Shown here piece by piece: positions 45,266 through 54,187 of a stretch of 64,000 bases of DNA. The DNA comes from G963677325 sp963810555 (lineage in GTDB: Bacteria > Bacteroidota > Bacteroidia > Bacteroidales > Prolixibacteraceae). Below the pieces are notes generated by a model that was given only the letters and a program-made list of their open reading frames with translations, did not search any database and was not told the DNA's origin. Positions within the stretch are counted from its first letter, which is position 1, and every line of letters starts with the position of its first letter. The stretch is from contig CAWENX010000017.1 of NCBI GenBank assembly GCA_963810555.1, forward strand, positions 62,001 to 126,000, given 5' to 3'. The position numbers and the translations under genes were made by a program.

Positions 45266-47212
45266 ATGAGGAGTTGGATATTTAAAGAGGAGGATTTTAT
45301 TCATTTACCTGTTTATAACGGGGATGATCTTGGTGTAAAATGGAGCCCCGAAAAAACTGTGGCAAGAATTTGGGCGCCTACTGCAAAACGTATCCTTTTC
45401 AGATTGTATAAAGAAGGATTCAATGGGGATGCCATCCGCGAATTGTCAATGCACCCTGACCAATCAGGCACCTGGGTTATTGAAATAAATGAGAATCTCG
45501 AAAATCTCTTTTATACTTTCCAGGTCAGGGATAATATCGGATGGCTAAAAGAAGGCCCTGATATTTATGCTGTTGCAACCGGAGTGAACGGAAAGAGGGG
45601 AATGATTGTTGATCTTCAAAAAACAAATCCTCCCTTCTGGGAATTAGATAAACGGCACACATTCCACTCTCCGGCCGATATGATCATTTATGAGATCCAT
45701 ATCCGCGATTTTTCTATCGCCCCTTCTTCCGGCACAAAGCATCGTGGTAAGTACGCCGGTTTTATCGAACGCGGGACAAAACTACCCTCCGGAGAATCAA
45801 CCTGCATGGATCATTTGCTGGAGATGGGAATTTCTCATGTGCATCTTTTGCCGGTTTCTGATTTTTATACAGTTGATGAAACGAAAAAAGATCCACAATA
45901 TAACTGGGGTTATGATCCTTTGAATTATAATGTTCCGGAAGGCTGGTATTCAAGCAATCCTTTTGATGGCACAGTAAGAATCAGGGAATTTAAACAGCTT
46001 GTCAAAACACTGCACGACAACGGAATCGGTGTTATTCTCGATGTGGTTTACAACCATTCGGGACTCATATATGAATCCTATTTTAATCAGACCGTTCCCG
46101 GTTATTTCTACCGTTTAGATAAGGACGGCAAATTTTCCGATGCAAGCCTGTGCGGTAATGAATTAGCTACGGAACGGGAAATGGTAAGGAAATTCATTAT
46201 CGATTCAGTCGCCTGGTGGGCCGGAGAATATCATATAGATGGTTTCCGGTTTGATCTTATGGGAATCATAGATATTGAAACGATGAACAAGGTCAGGGAA
46301 AGAGTTGATGAAATCGATCCGGATATATTTATTTACGGTGAAGGATGGAGCGCCGGACCAAGCCCGTTGCCTGAGAATAGAAGAGCTGTAAAAATCAACA
46401 CTAAACAGCTTGACCGTATTGCTTCTTTTTGTGACGACATCCGTAATGGATTGAGAGGATCGCCTTTTGATAAATTCAGTAAAGGTTTTATCTGTGGAGA
46501 AACGTTAAGGGAAGAACAGATCAAATTCGGTATTGCAGGAGCTGTCGCCCATGACCAAATTATTTACTCTTATGTTACTACTTCAGGATTAGCTTGGGCT
46601 AATGAGCCAGGTCAATGCATAAATTATGTATCCTGTCATGACAATCTTACCCTGTTCGATAAAATCCAGTATTCCTGCCTTGAAGCCACAAAGGAAACAA
46701 CCGAACGAATAGCGCGCCTTGCCGTCGGAATAATTCTAACATCCCAGGGAGTACCCTTCCTGCTTGGCGGGGATGAAATGTTACGGTCAAAAGGCGGTAA
46801 TCCGGATTCCTATGCCGCGCCGGACGAATTGAACAGAATTAATTGGCCTTTAAAAAGAAAAAATAAGGGCATGGTCGAGTTTACAAAAAATTGCATTGAA
46901 TTAAGGCAACAGCACCCCGCATTCAGAATGCCTGATGCAAATATGATCCGTGAAAAACTCAGATTCTTTGGAAATTATCTCCCCGGTGTAATCACCTATG
47001 AGCTTTGCGACCATGCCAACGGCGATCCCTGGCGAAGAATTCTCGTGATGCTCAATGGGAACAATTATTCTGTAGAATATGAAATTCCCCGGGAAAATTG
47101 GCTTATAGTGGCTCAAAATGGCAATGTGTACCCCGAGGGATCCGGACATTCAAATACAAACCGGGTAAATTTACATCCTGTCTCAATGATGATCCTTGCC
47201 GCTGATGAATGA
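45266..47212 (+). CDS. pulA: Type I pullulanase / glycogen-debranching GH13 enzyme
   Basis: About 648 residues with no signal peptide, so cytoplasmic cleavage of alpha-1,6 links in glycogen or maltodextrins is expected. An N-terminal CBM48-type domain (GVKWSPEKTVARIWAPTAKR, ENLFYTFQVRD) precedes the TIM barrel. YNWGYDPLNYNVPEGWYSS is the type I pullulanase signature; catalytic nucleophile Asp is in DGFRFDLMG, acid/base Glu in IYGEGWSAG and stabilising Asp in SCHDNLTL. ATG at 45266 is preferred over an upstream GTG at 45239 that would overlap the previous gene. It converges on ald. The frame is intact. Confidence 0.92.
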   Translation: MRSWIFKEEDFIHLPVYNGDDLGVKWSPEKTVARIWAPTAKRILFRLYKEGFNGDAIRELSMHPDQSGTWVIEINENLENLFYTFQVRDNIGWLKEGPDIYAVATGVNGKRGMIVDLQKTNPPFWELDKRHTFHSPADMIIYEIHIRDFSIAPSSGTKHRGKYAGFIERGTKLPSGESTCMDHLLEMGISHVHLLPVSDFYTVDETKKDPQYNWGYDPLNYNVPEGWYSSNPFDGTVRIREFKQLVKTLHDNGIGVILDVVYNHSGLIYESYFNQTVPGYFYRLDKDGKFSDASLCGNELATEREMVRKFIIDSVAWWAGEYHIDGFRFDLMGIIDIETMNKVRERVDEIDPDIFIYGEGWSAGPSPLPENRRAVKINTKQLDRIASFCDDIRNGLRGSPFDKFSKGFICGETLREEQIKFGIAGAVAHDQIIYSYVTTSGLAWANEPGQCINYVSCHDNLTLFDKIQYSCLEATKETTERIARLAVGIILTSQGVPFLLGGDEMLRSKGGNPDSYAAPDELNRINWPLKRKNKGMVEFTKNCIELRQQHPAFRMPDANMIREKLRFFGNYLPGVITYELCDHANGDPWRRILVMLNGNNYSVEYEIPRENWLIVAQNGNVYPEGSGHSNTNRVNLHPVSMMILAADE

Positions 47213-47217
47213 CAAAA

Positions 47218-47306
47218 ATGCAAAGAGCGGAGGGCTAAAAGCAAGGAGCTTAGAGTCTAATGACCAGGCTCTAAGCTCTTTGCTCTGTACCCTTGGCCCT
47301 TTGCTC
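47218..47306. terminator. Imperfect hairpin between convergent pulA and ald
   Basis: The left half (GGAGGGCTAAAAGCAAGGAG, CTTAGAGTCT) and the right half (AGGCTCTAAGCTCTTTGCTC) are imperfect reverse complements around a short loop near 47262. It is built of repeated GCAAAGAGC-like words. Bidirectional termination is inferred from position. Confidence 0.5.
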
Positions 47307-48524
47307 TTAAAACGCCGCCAAAAGAAGATTAATGTCAGTGACCGGAATACCCAGCATATCGCCGATATCTTTATTGGTAAGGATACCGTTAAAGACATAA
47401 ATCCCTTCACAAAATCCTGAATCGTTTTTTACATATTGGTTTATCCCGCCCGATTGCCCGATCTCCAATAAAACGGGAGTCAGAATATTACTTATTGCAA
47501 TGGAGGTCGTTCTTGCAACCCGCGAAGTAATATTAGGAACACAATAGTGTATTACTCCATGCTCGACATACGATGGTTTTTTAAGATTTGTAATTCTTGA
47601 TGTTTCAATACAGCCTCCCTGGATAATATTCAGGTCGATAATGATCGAATTTTCCTTCATACCCTTTACCATATCCTCAGTAATAACCAGTTTCGGGACT
47701 TCATTCAAACAAAGTGCACCGATTACAACTTCAGCTGTCCGCAGAGCTTTCCGTAAAGCCTTGGGATAAAAAACAGACGTAAAGACATTCCTTCCAAGCC
47801 TCGATTGAATATTCATCAGTTTATCGATCGAATCATCAAATATTTTAACAGTAGCTCCCAGGGCAAGGGCTGTACGGGCGGCAAATTCCGAAGCGGTGCC
47901 GGAACCTATAATAACAACTTCTGTCGGTGATATACCTGTGACAGAACCCAGGATAACTCCTTTACCCTGGTTAGTCGTGCTAAGATATTCACTCGCAACT
48001 ATCAGGGCCGTATTGCCCATTATTTCACTGAATATCCTTTCAACAGGATGTGTGCCATTTTGATCTTTGAGATATTCGAAAGCCACAGCAGTGACCTTTT
48101 TACGCATAAGCTGACGGATAGACTCCTGTGTTTGGAATGTGATATACAGCGGTGATAAAAGAAGCTGATTCCCTTTCATCATTTCTGCTTCCTCAGGAGT
48201 AAAAGGTGACATTTTTAAGACAATATCACACTGATAAACTTCTCCTGCTGATCTACAGATCACCCCCCCGGCATCCGAATAAGCCTTATCGGTATAATTG
48301 GACCCTTTCCCGGCGCCCGATTCAATAAATACATCATGCCCGTTGTTCACAAATAATTCAACGGATTGAGGTGTCAGGGGAATACTGTATTCAATCGAGG
48401 CTGAATTATCCGGAATTCCAATACTCAGTTTGACATTGCGCGGCCCCGGTTTATAAAGTGCTTCACGCGGAAGAAGCCTTTCCTGGGTCAGTGTTGAAAA
48501 TTTTCCGCTGTTTCTTTGATTCAT
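47307..48524 (-). CDS. ald: Alanine dehydrogenase
   Basis: A 405-residue alanine dehydrogenase/PNT-family enzyme (L-alanine plus NAD to pyruvate plus ammonia). Substrate-binding blocks SIEYSIPLTPQSVELFVNNG (with the Arg-equivalent loop altered), KMSPFTPEEAEMMKGNQLLL and AFEYLKDQNG precede the Rossmann motif VVIIGSGTASEFAARTALAL. VVIGALCLNEVPKLVITEDM and HYCVPNITSRVARTTSIAIS are typical of the family. The first 30 residues form a longer N-terminus than in B. subtilis Ald. The gene starts 11 bp after tsaE, on the same strand, so the two form an operon. Whether it works in the catabolic or aminating direction is not readable. Confidence 0.88.
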   Translation of the reverse strand: MNQRNSGKFSTLTQERLLPREALYKPGPRNVKLSIGIPDNSASIEYSIPLTPQSVELFVNNGHDVFIESGAGKGSNYTDKAYSDAGGVICRSAGEVYQCDIVLKMSPFTPEEAEMMKGNQLLLSPLYITFQTQESIRQLMRKKVTAVAFEYLKDQNGTHPVERIFSEIMGNTALIVASEYLSTTNQGKGVILGSVTGISPTEVVIIGSGTASEFAARTALALGATVKIFDDSIDKLMNIQSRLGRNVFTSVFYPKALRKALRTAEVVIGALCLNEVPKLVITEDMVKGMKENSIIIDLNIIQGGCIETSRITNLKKPSYVEHGVIHYCVPNITSRVARTTSIAISNILTPVLLEIGQSGGINQYVKNDSGFCEGIYVFNGILTNKDIGDMLGIPVTDINLLLAAF

Positions 48525-48535
48525 CCTAAGGTTTA

Positions 48536-48952
48536 TTATAGCGATTCAATAATTCTCTTATTGTTTTCCGTTTCCCGGATTAATACTTTTACTGTTACAG
48601 GAGGGAGCAATGTTTCAATTAATTCAGGCCATTCAATAAAACAATATTCCCCGCCTGATAAATATTCTTCATAACCGATGTCAAATGCCTCGTAAATATT
48701 CTTAATGCGGTAGAAATCGAGGTGAAAGACTGAGCCTGCATCTATAGTCCGGTATTCGTTGACAAGGGCAAATGTCGGAGAAGTGACATAATCAATAACA
48801 TGCAATTGCTCGCAAAGAGCCTTGATGAACGTTGTCTTTCCTGCACCCATCTCTCCGTAAAATGCAAATATACGGTCCGCGCGATGGGCTTCAAGAAATT
48901 TATCGGCAATATGATTTATTTCACTCAAAGAATTTATTTCAGCCTTAAACAT
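48536..48952 (-). CDS. tsaE: tRNA threonylcarbamoyladenosine synthesis ATPase
   Basis: A 138-residue P-loop protein: Walker A YGEMGAGKTTFIKALC near residue 32, then DYVTSPTFALVNEYRT, VFHLDFYRIKN and a Walker B-like YCFIEWPEL near 108. It works with TsaB and TsaD to make t6A at position 37 of ANN-decoding tRNAs. Length and motif order are exactly those of TsaE. It lies 11 bp upstream of ald in the same operon. The frame is intact. Confidence 0.95.
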   Translation of the reverse strand: MFKAEINSLSEINHIADKFLEAHRADRIFAFYGEMGAGKTTFIKALCEQLHVIDYVTSPTFALVNEYRTIDAGSVFHLDFYRIKNIYEAFDIGYEEYLSGGEYCFIEWPELIETLLPPVTVKVLIRETENNKRIIESL

Positions 48953-49098
48953 TCTGATTTATACCAAATACTTAATACTTTCCAATTTTAACTAAAATCC
49001 TGCTCTTTTAAAAGAAAATGCCGATATATTTTCTCGACATGCTACAGGGTACAGGCGATAGTAATTTAAAATCAAAAAATATCAGGGCAAAAGAATTA

Positions 49099-49140
49099 CT
49101 GATTAGTCCCGTCAGCTAAAGCTGACGGCAAAGGATATAT
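49099..49140 (+). repeat. Small palindromic element, intergenic copy 1
   Basis: Contains the perfect palindrome CCGTCAGCTAAAGCTGACGG, preceded by CTGATTAG and followed by CAAAGGATATAT. It is related to copies at 50307-50351 (inside gltX, inverted) and 52424-52468. Confidence 0.75.
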
Positions 49141-49237
49141 AACCGTTCCCTGATTACTGATTACTGTTCACTTACTATTACCTGTTGCCTATCTCTAATT
49201 CGCAATTCTTAATTCTTAATTTTCTAATAATTTATCG

Positions 49238-49245
49238 TAATTTTG
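49238..49245 (+). promoter_or_regulatory. Possible -7 box for gcvH
   Basis: TAATTTTG (TAnnTTTG), 30 bp before the gcvH ATG. No TTG is seen at the proper distance upstream. Confidence 0.4.
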
Positions 49246-49275
49246 GAATTGAATCATAACACTAAATTAATTTCT

Positions 49276-49656
49276 ATGAATATTCCATCTGAACTGAAAT
49301 ACACGAAAAATCATGAATGGATTCGTGTTGAAGGAGCACTTGCCTACGTCGGAATTACCGATTTCGCTCAAAAAGAATTAGGTGATATTGTTTATATTGA
49401 AATTGAGACAGTTGGTGAGACTGTGGCCAAAGAAGAATCTTTCGGAACTATCGAAGCAGTAAAAACCGTATCTGATCTGTTCATGCCTGTTACAGGGGAA
49501 ATTCTCGAAAAGAATCCCGAACTGGATAATAAGGCTGAACTGATAAATAAAGATCCCTATGGAAAGGGATGGATGATAAAAATCACGATGAAAGATAAAT
49601 CTGAACTGGATAACCTACTTTCAGCCGAAGAATATCAGAAACTCATCGGAGAATAG
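49276..49656 (+). CDS. gcvH: Glycine cleavage system H protein
   Basis: A 126-residue lipoyl carrier protein starting MNIPSELKYTKNHEWIRVEG. The lipoylated lysine is in ESFGTIEAVKTVSDLFMPVT, and the domain closes KDPYGKGWMIKI. It shuttles the aminomethyl group between the P, T and L proteins of glycine cleavage; none of those is in the window. The start is ATG at 49276; upstream in-frame codons are possible only from a TTG inside the likely promoter. Length matches GcvH. Confidence 0.96.
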   Translation: MNIPSELKYTKNHEWIRVEGALAYVGITDFAQKELGDIVYIEIETVGETVAKEESFGTIEAVKTVSDLFMPVTGEILEKNPELDNKAELINKDPYGKGWMIKITMKDKSELDNLLSAEEYQKLIGE

Positions 49657-49814
49657 CCAATAGTAAGTAATCAATAATCAGTAATCAGTGAATAGTAAAT
49701 GGAGAAAGGAAACCGGCTTGAATCATTCCAGGTTCCGTTCTCCTTTTTCCGTTTCATTCTTAATTCTTAATTACTTTTGCCTGTTGCTTTAATTCTTAAT
49801 TCTTAATTAATAAG

Positions 49815-51419
49815 ATGTCCTCCAGAAAAATAAGAGTGCGTTTTGCTCCAAGTCCTACCGGGCCCCTTCATATGGGAGGAATCCGGACGGCTTTGTTCAA
49901 TTGGCTTTTTGCAAAGAAAAACGGAGGCGACTTTTTGTTAAGAATAGAGGATACCGACCAGGCAAGATATGTCCCCGGCGCCGAGCAATACATCATGGAA
50001 GCGCTGGAATGGTGCGGTATAAAGATTGACGAAGGACCCCGTGAAGGCGGACCATTTGCCCCTTACCGTCAAAGCGAACGCAAAGAATTATACCGTCAAT
50101 ATGCAGAATATCTTATAGAAAACGGAAAAGCTTATTACGCTTTCGATACAACGGAAGAACTTGATCAGGCACGTACCGAAGCCGAACAAAAAGGTGAAAC
50201 ATTTATTTATAATGCAGCCACGCGCAAAAAGATGAGAAACTCACTTTCAATGCCTGAAACAGAGTGGGGAAAAATCATCAGATCAAATGATATCAGCACA
50301 TCAGCACATCATTATTCTTTAACGTCTGCTTTAGCTGACGGAGCACATCAGCACATCAATTACGTCATCCGTTTTCTCATGCCTGACAATGAGGAAATAA
50401 CCGAAACCGATCTGATCCGCGGCAACGTGACTTTTAACACTGCCCTGCTTGATGATAAGGTACTGTTTAAAAGTGACGGTATGCCTACCTATCATTTGGC
50501 TAACGTGGTCGACGATCACCTGATGAAAATTTCTCATGTGATCCGTGGAGAAGAATGGCTGCCCTCTTTGCCGCTGCATGTGTTGCTTTACCGTGCTTTC
50601 GGTTGGGAAGAGACCATGCCGTTTTTTACTCATCTCCCCTTGATATTAAAACCAGCAGGAAAAGGCAAGCTCAGCAAGCGCGACGGCGACAAAATGGGAT
50701 TTCCGGTATTTCCACTCCAATGGAAAGATCCTTTTACCGGAGAAATATCACACGGATACCGCGAGGACGGCTATTTCCCCGATGCGTTCATCAATATGCT
50801 TGCCCTTCTGGGATGGAATCCCGGGACCGAGCAGGAAATATTCTCAATGGATGAACTTTGCCAGGCTTTTTCATTGGACAGAGTGGGTAATTCGGGCGCA
50901 AGGTTTAACCCTGAAAAAACAAAATGGTTTAATCACCAGTATCTCATAAAGAAAGAAAATAGTGAACTTACCGCTCTTTTACTGCCTCAGTTAAAAGAAA
51001 AAGGAATTGATGCTAATCCTGAACTCGTTACTCTCATTTGCGGACTGGTAAAGGAAAGATGCAGTTTCGTATCGGAAATATGGGATCAAAGCTATTTCTT
51101 CTTCCAGGCTCCCAAAGAGTATGACCCAAAAATAGTAAGTAAACGATGGAAAGACGATGTGCCTCAAAGTATGAGTGAAACAGCATTTTTTCTTGAAACA
51201 GTTGATACCTGGCAAGCCCTTGGGATCAAAGAACAACTTTCGGCCTATATAACCAATAAAGGATGGAATTTCGGTACAATAATGAATACCCTTAGATTGT
51301 GCCTCGTAGGCGGCAGTTTTGGCCCCGATATATTTCAGATTTGTGAAATCATCGGCAAACAGGAAACCATACAGCGAATCCGGACTGCAGTTGCTTCAAT
51401 AAAACCCGTCACTCAGTAA
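49815..51419 (+). CDS. gltX: Glutamyl-tRNA synthetase with an in-frame palindromic-element insertion
   Basis: A 534-residue class I synthetase that charges tRNA(Glu). The ATP-binding motif is FAPSPTGPLHMGGIRTALFN (the HIGH motif appears as HMGG), and KLSKRDGD is the KMSKS equivalent; both halves and the anticodon-binding C-terminus are intact. Between KIIRSND and NYVIRFLMPDNEE there are about 22 extra residues (ISTSAHHYSLTSALADGAHQ, then HI) compared with other bacterial GltX proteins from memory, where the segment reads directly into the YVVRFK strand. The extra DNA is a palindromic repeat found elsewhere in this window (50295-50358). The insertion keeps the frame and should be tolerated, as the protein is essential. 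Confidence 0.93.
   Translation: MSSRKIRVRFAPSPTGPLHMGGIRTALFNWLFAKKNGGDFLLRIEDTDQARYVPGAEQYIMEALEWCGIKIDEGPREGGPFAPYRQSERKELYRQYAEYLIENGKAYYAFDTTEELDQARTEAEQKGETFIYNAATRKKMRNSLSMPETEWGKIIRSNDISTSAHHYSLTSALADGAHQHINYVIRFLMPDNEEITETDLIRGNVTFNTALLDDKVLFKSDGMPTYHLANVVDDHLMKISHVIRGEEWLPSLPLHVLLYRAFGWEETMPFFTHLPLILKPAGKGKLSKRDGDKMGFPVFPLQWKDPFTGEISHGYREDGYFPDAFINMLALLGWNPGTEQEIFSMDELCQAFSLDRVGNSGARFNPEKTKWFNHQYLIKKENSELTALLLPQLKEKGIDANPELVTLICGLVKERCSFVSEIWDQSYFFFQAPKEYDPKIVSKRWKDDVPQSMSETAFFLETVDTWQALGIKEQLSAYITNKGWNFGTIMNTLRLCLVGGSFGPDIFQICEIIGKQETIQRIRTAVASIKPVTQ
50295..50358 (-). repeat. Small palindromic element inserted in gltX
   Basis: A 17-bp direct repeat AGCACATCAGCACATCA (50295-50311 and 50342-50358) flanks a core containing CGTCTGCTTTAGCTGACGG. 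Positions 50307-50351 align with the reverse complement of 52424-52468 at 42 of 45 bases. The whole segment is read in frame. Confidence 0.85.
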
Positions 51420-51474
51420 TACCTTTATTTGTATCTTTTAAGGCAATGATTTCCCTATACTTTCTCCGGTGTTT

Positions 51475-51559
51475 ATTCGTAGATTATTCGTACATTATTC
51501 GTAGATCATTCGTATAAGATACGAATAATCTACGAATAATCTATAAATAGTCTACGAAT
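51475..51559. repeat. Palindromic tandem array with 11-bp period
   Basis: Four direct 11-bp units of consensus ATTCGTAGATT (51475, 51486, 51497, 51508) meet inverted units AATCTACGAAT (51516-51526 overlapping the centre, 51527, 51538 and 51549). The two halves can pair as a long stem. It lies in the 190-bp gap between the convergent gltX and SOD genes and could terminate both. Confidence 0.9.
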
Positions 51560-51609
51560 AAAATACGGACCTGGACCCTTTCATATCGGGACAAAATACA
51601 GGCCTGAAA

Positions 51610-52369
51610 TTATTCTTTGAGCGCTTTAATGGCTTCGTTATACCGCCTTCCCACTTCTTTCCAGTTTACAATGTTCCAGAATGCCTCCACATAATCGGGT
51701 CTCCGGTTCTGGTATTGAAGATAGTAGGCGTGTTCCCAGACATCAATCAACAGGATGGGAATGCCGCGTTTTTCGCTGACGCTCATAAAGGGATTGTCCT
51801 GATTGGGGGTAGAACAGACAAATAATTTGCCGTCCGCACCCACCACAAGCCAGGCCCAGCCGCTGCCAAAAACCATTTTTGCTGTATCGCCAAAGGCGGT
51901 TTTAAAATTATCGAAACCACCAAAGCTTTCATTTATCGCTTTAAGCAGATCGGCGTCAGGTTTTCCGGATTGCGATTGAGGGGTCATGATAGAGAAGTAC
52001 AAAAGGTGGTTATAGAATCCGCCGCCAGAATGCCTTACCACGACCGGGTATTTCCTGACATCAGTCAAACAATTCCAATAAGGGGGTTGATTTATAATCC
52101 GCCTTTGCGGTCCCTTTATTCATTTTTTGGGTATACCCCGCAAAATGTTTTGAATAATGGATTTCCACCGTCCGGGCGTCGATAACCGGAATCAATCCGT
52201 CATAGGCATATGAGAGGGGAATTTGTTGGGATTGACCGGTCAACCTGTAATCGGAAAGCCTGCTGAATATTTTGATCCATTCCGTCTCTGACAGACGTGC
52301 AGGATTCCCGGCATAACCTATTGCCGTAAAAATAGTTACTGCAATTGCAAAAAGAGCTGATTTTTTCAT
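51610..52369 (-). pseudogene. Exported Fe/Mn superoxide dismutase with one frameshift
   Basis: A Fe/Mn-type SOD carrying a signal peptide (KKSALFAIAVTIFTAIGYAG), so it should act in the periplasm. All four metal ligands are present: His in ARTVEIHYSKHFAGY, His in GGFYNHLLYFSIMTP, and Asp and His in LLIDVWEHAYYLQYQNRRPD. The two parts are in different frames, with a TGA at the junction near 52063; removing one base gives LLELFDDVRKYPVVVRHSGG. The repaired protein is about 250 residues, longer than cytoplasmic SodB because of the leader and linker. Fe versus Mn use is not decided (the second-sphere region has GGFDNF and WAWLV). Confidence 0.85.
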
Positions 52370-52423
52370 GTTTGTTAAGTGTTAAAAATCAACTAACAAT
52401 CGGCAGTCAAATATGTTTAAAAA

Positions 52424-52468
52424 CTGATGTGCTCTGTCAGCTAAAGCAGACGGTAAAGGATAATGATG
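52424..52468 (+). repeat. Small palindromic element, intergenic copy 2
   Basis: Contains CTGTCAGCTAAAGCAGACGG between CTGATGTG and TAAAGGATAATGATG. It is the closest relative, inverted, of the copy inside gltX. It lies between the SOD and acyl-CoA ligase genes. Confidence 0.8.
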
Positions 52469-52521
52469 ACAAAATTTCCTTTTTTAATTATCTGTTGCCA
52501 GATGTCTAATGTACAAATTTA

Positions 52522-54175
52522 TCATACGGGTTCGATTCCTTTCTCTTTAAGGAGCTGAAGGCTCAGTTCGCGCAGCTTGTATTTCTGGATTTTACCGCTT
52601 GCCGTCATAGGATATTCATTCACGAAGAAAATATATTTGGGAATCTTGAACCGTGAGATCTTTCCCCTGCAAAAATCAATGATATCTTCTTCTTTAAGAT
52701 CGATTCCATCCTTTCTTTTAATAAAAGCTCCGACTTCTTCACCGTACTTTTTGCTCGGAACGCCGACCACTTCCACGGCCTGGATCGAAGGCATGTGTAA
52801 AGGAAATTCTCAATTTCGCGGGGATAGACATTTTCGCCTCCCCGGATGATCATATCTTTGATGCGCCCCGTTATCCTGAAATATCCTTCTTCATCCATTA
52901 CCCCAAGGTCGCCGGAATGCAGCCAGCCCTCACTGTCAATGGCCTTAGCCGTGGCTTCAGGATTTTTATAATATCCTTTCATCACATTGTATCCGCGGCA
53001 GCAGAGTTCACCGCACCATTCCCGGTTCCAATTCCTTTCCTGTTTCCGGGTCAGCGACTTTAACCTCAACCGCCGGATAGGCTTTCCCTACCGTAGTTGA
53101 CCTTATCTGAGGAGGATCATAAGTTCTTGTCGCCGTCATCCCGGGAGAGGATTCCGTGAGGCCATAAACAATGATGATTTCTGACATATTCATTTTGTTC
53201 ATTACCTCATTCATGGTTTCAATGGGACACGGAGCGCCGGCCATAATTCCTGTCCGAAGGGATGAAAGATCGAAAAGACTGAACATCGGATGATTCAGTT
53301 CAGCGATAAACATGGTGGGGACACCATACAAAGCCGTGCATTTTTCTTTCTGCACTGATGCAAGTACCATAAGGGGATCAAAATTCTCCACCATGACCAT
53401 CGTTGATCCGTGGGTGATCACTGCACACAGTGCCAGAACACAACCGAAGCAATGAAACAGGGGAACACAAACACACAGCCTGTCTCGGGAGTATAATTCA
53501 TACATTCGCCGGTGGCAAAACCATTGTTTACAATGTTATGGTGCGTAAGCATCACACCTTTGGGAAATCCTGTTGTTCCCGAAGTATATTGCATATTCAC
53601 CACATCCCGGCAGGAAATTTCGGCCTTAATTTCATTCAGAGTTGTATCATCGAGCTGGCTGCCGAGCAGGATCAATTCGGCTGTATTGTACATTCCCCTG
53701 TGCTTTTCGGGGCCTATAAATACAACGTTTTTCAGATAAGGGAATTTCTTACTGCTAAGATATCCCCTCTGATGCTCCTTCAATTCGGGGACAAGTTCGA
53801 TTGATCATCTCCACATAATCACTGTCCCGGTATCCATTGACAAGACAAAGGGTCTGGATATCGGCATCTTTTAATATATATTCCAGTTCATGGGTCTTAT
53901 AATTGGTATTTACAGTGACAAGAACTGCCTCCTATCTTTGCTGTTGCAAACATAAAGGTTAACCAGTCAGGTACATTGTTGGCAAAAATTCCTATATTAT
54001 CTCCGGGCTTTACACCAATATGGAGCAAGCCTTTAGCCAGGTTATCCACCCTTTTATTGAATTCGGCATAAGAGAAACGCAGATTTCTGTCTGCATACAC
54101 CATGAAATCCCTGTCGGGCGACAATTCTGCCCATTGTTCGAGGAACTGTCCCAGTGTTTTATCGAGTAATTCCAT
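52522..54175 (-). pseudogene. AMP-forming acyl-CoA ligase, about five frameshifts
   Basis: Across frames a full acyl-CoA synthetase of about 550 residues can be read. LGQFLEQWAELSPDRDFMVY begins it; AVLVTVNTNYKTHELEYILK follows a shift near 53925, and ELVPELKEHQRG another near 53800. The ATP-binding loop is QYTSGTTGFPKGVMLTHHN, then LPLFHCFG-like VPLFHCFGCVLALC, VYGLTESSPGMT, GWLHSGDLG, RIKDMIIRGGENVYPREIEN and the C-terminal PMTASGKIQKYKLRE with the catalytic Lys. Further breaks lie near 53450, 53030 and 52795. Every core motif is kept, which argues against old decay. It is preceded on the same strand, after 12 bp, by an XRE-cupin regulator, a frequent genomic pairing for fatty-acid ligases. 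Confidence 0.85.
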
Positions 54176-54187
54176 TTGTTGTACGAT

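Noticed and set aside
24803..51559. Possible CRISPR arrays at the two tandem-repeat regions
   Set aside because: Units are contiguous 11-mers without 25-40-bp unique spacers, and no cas gene is present.
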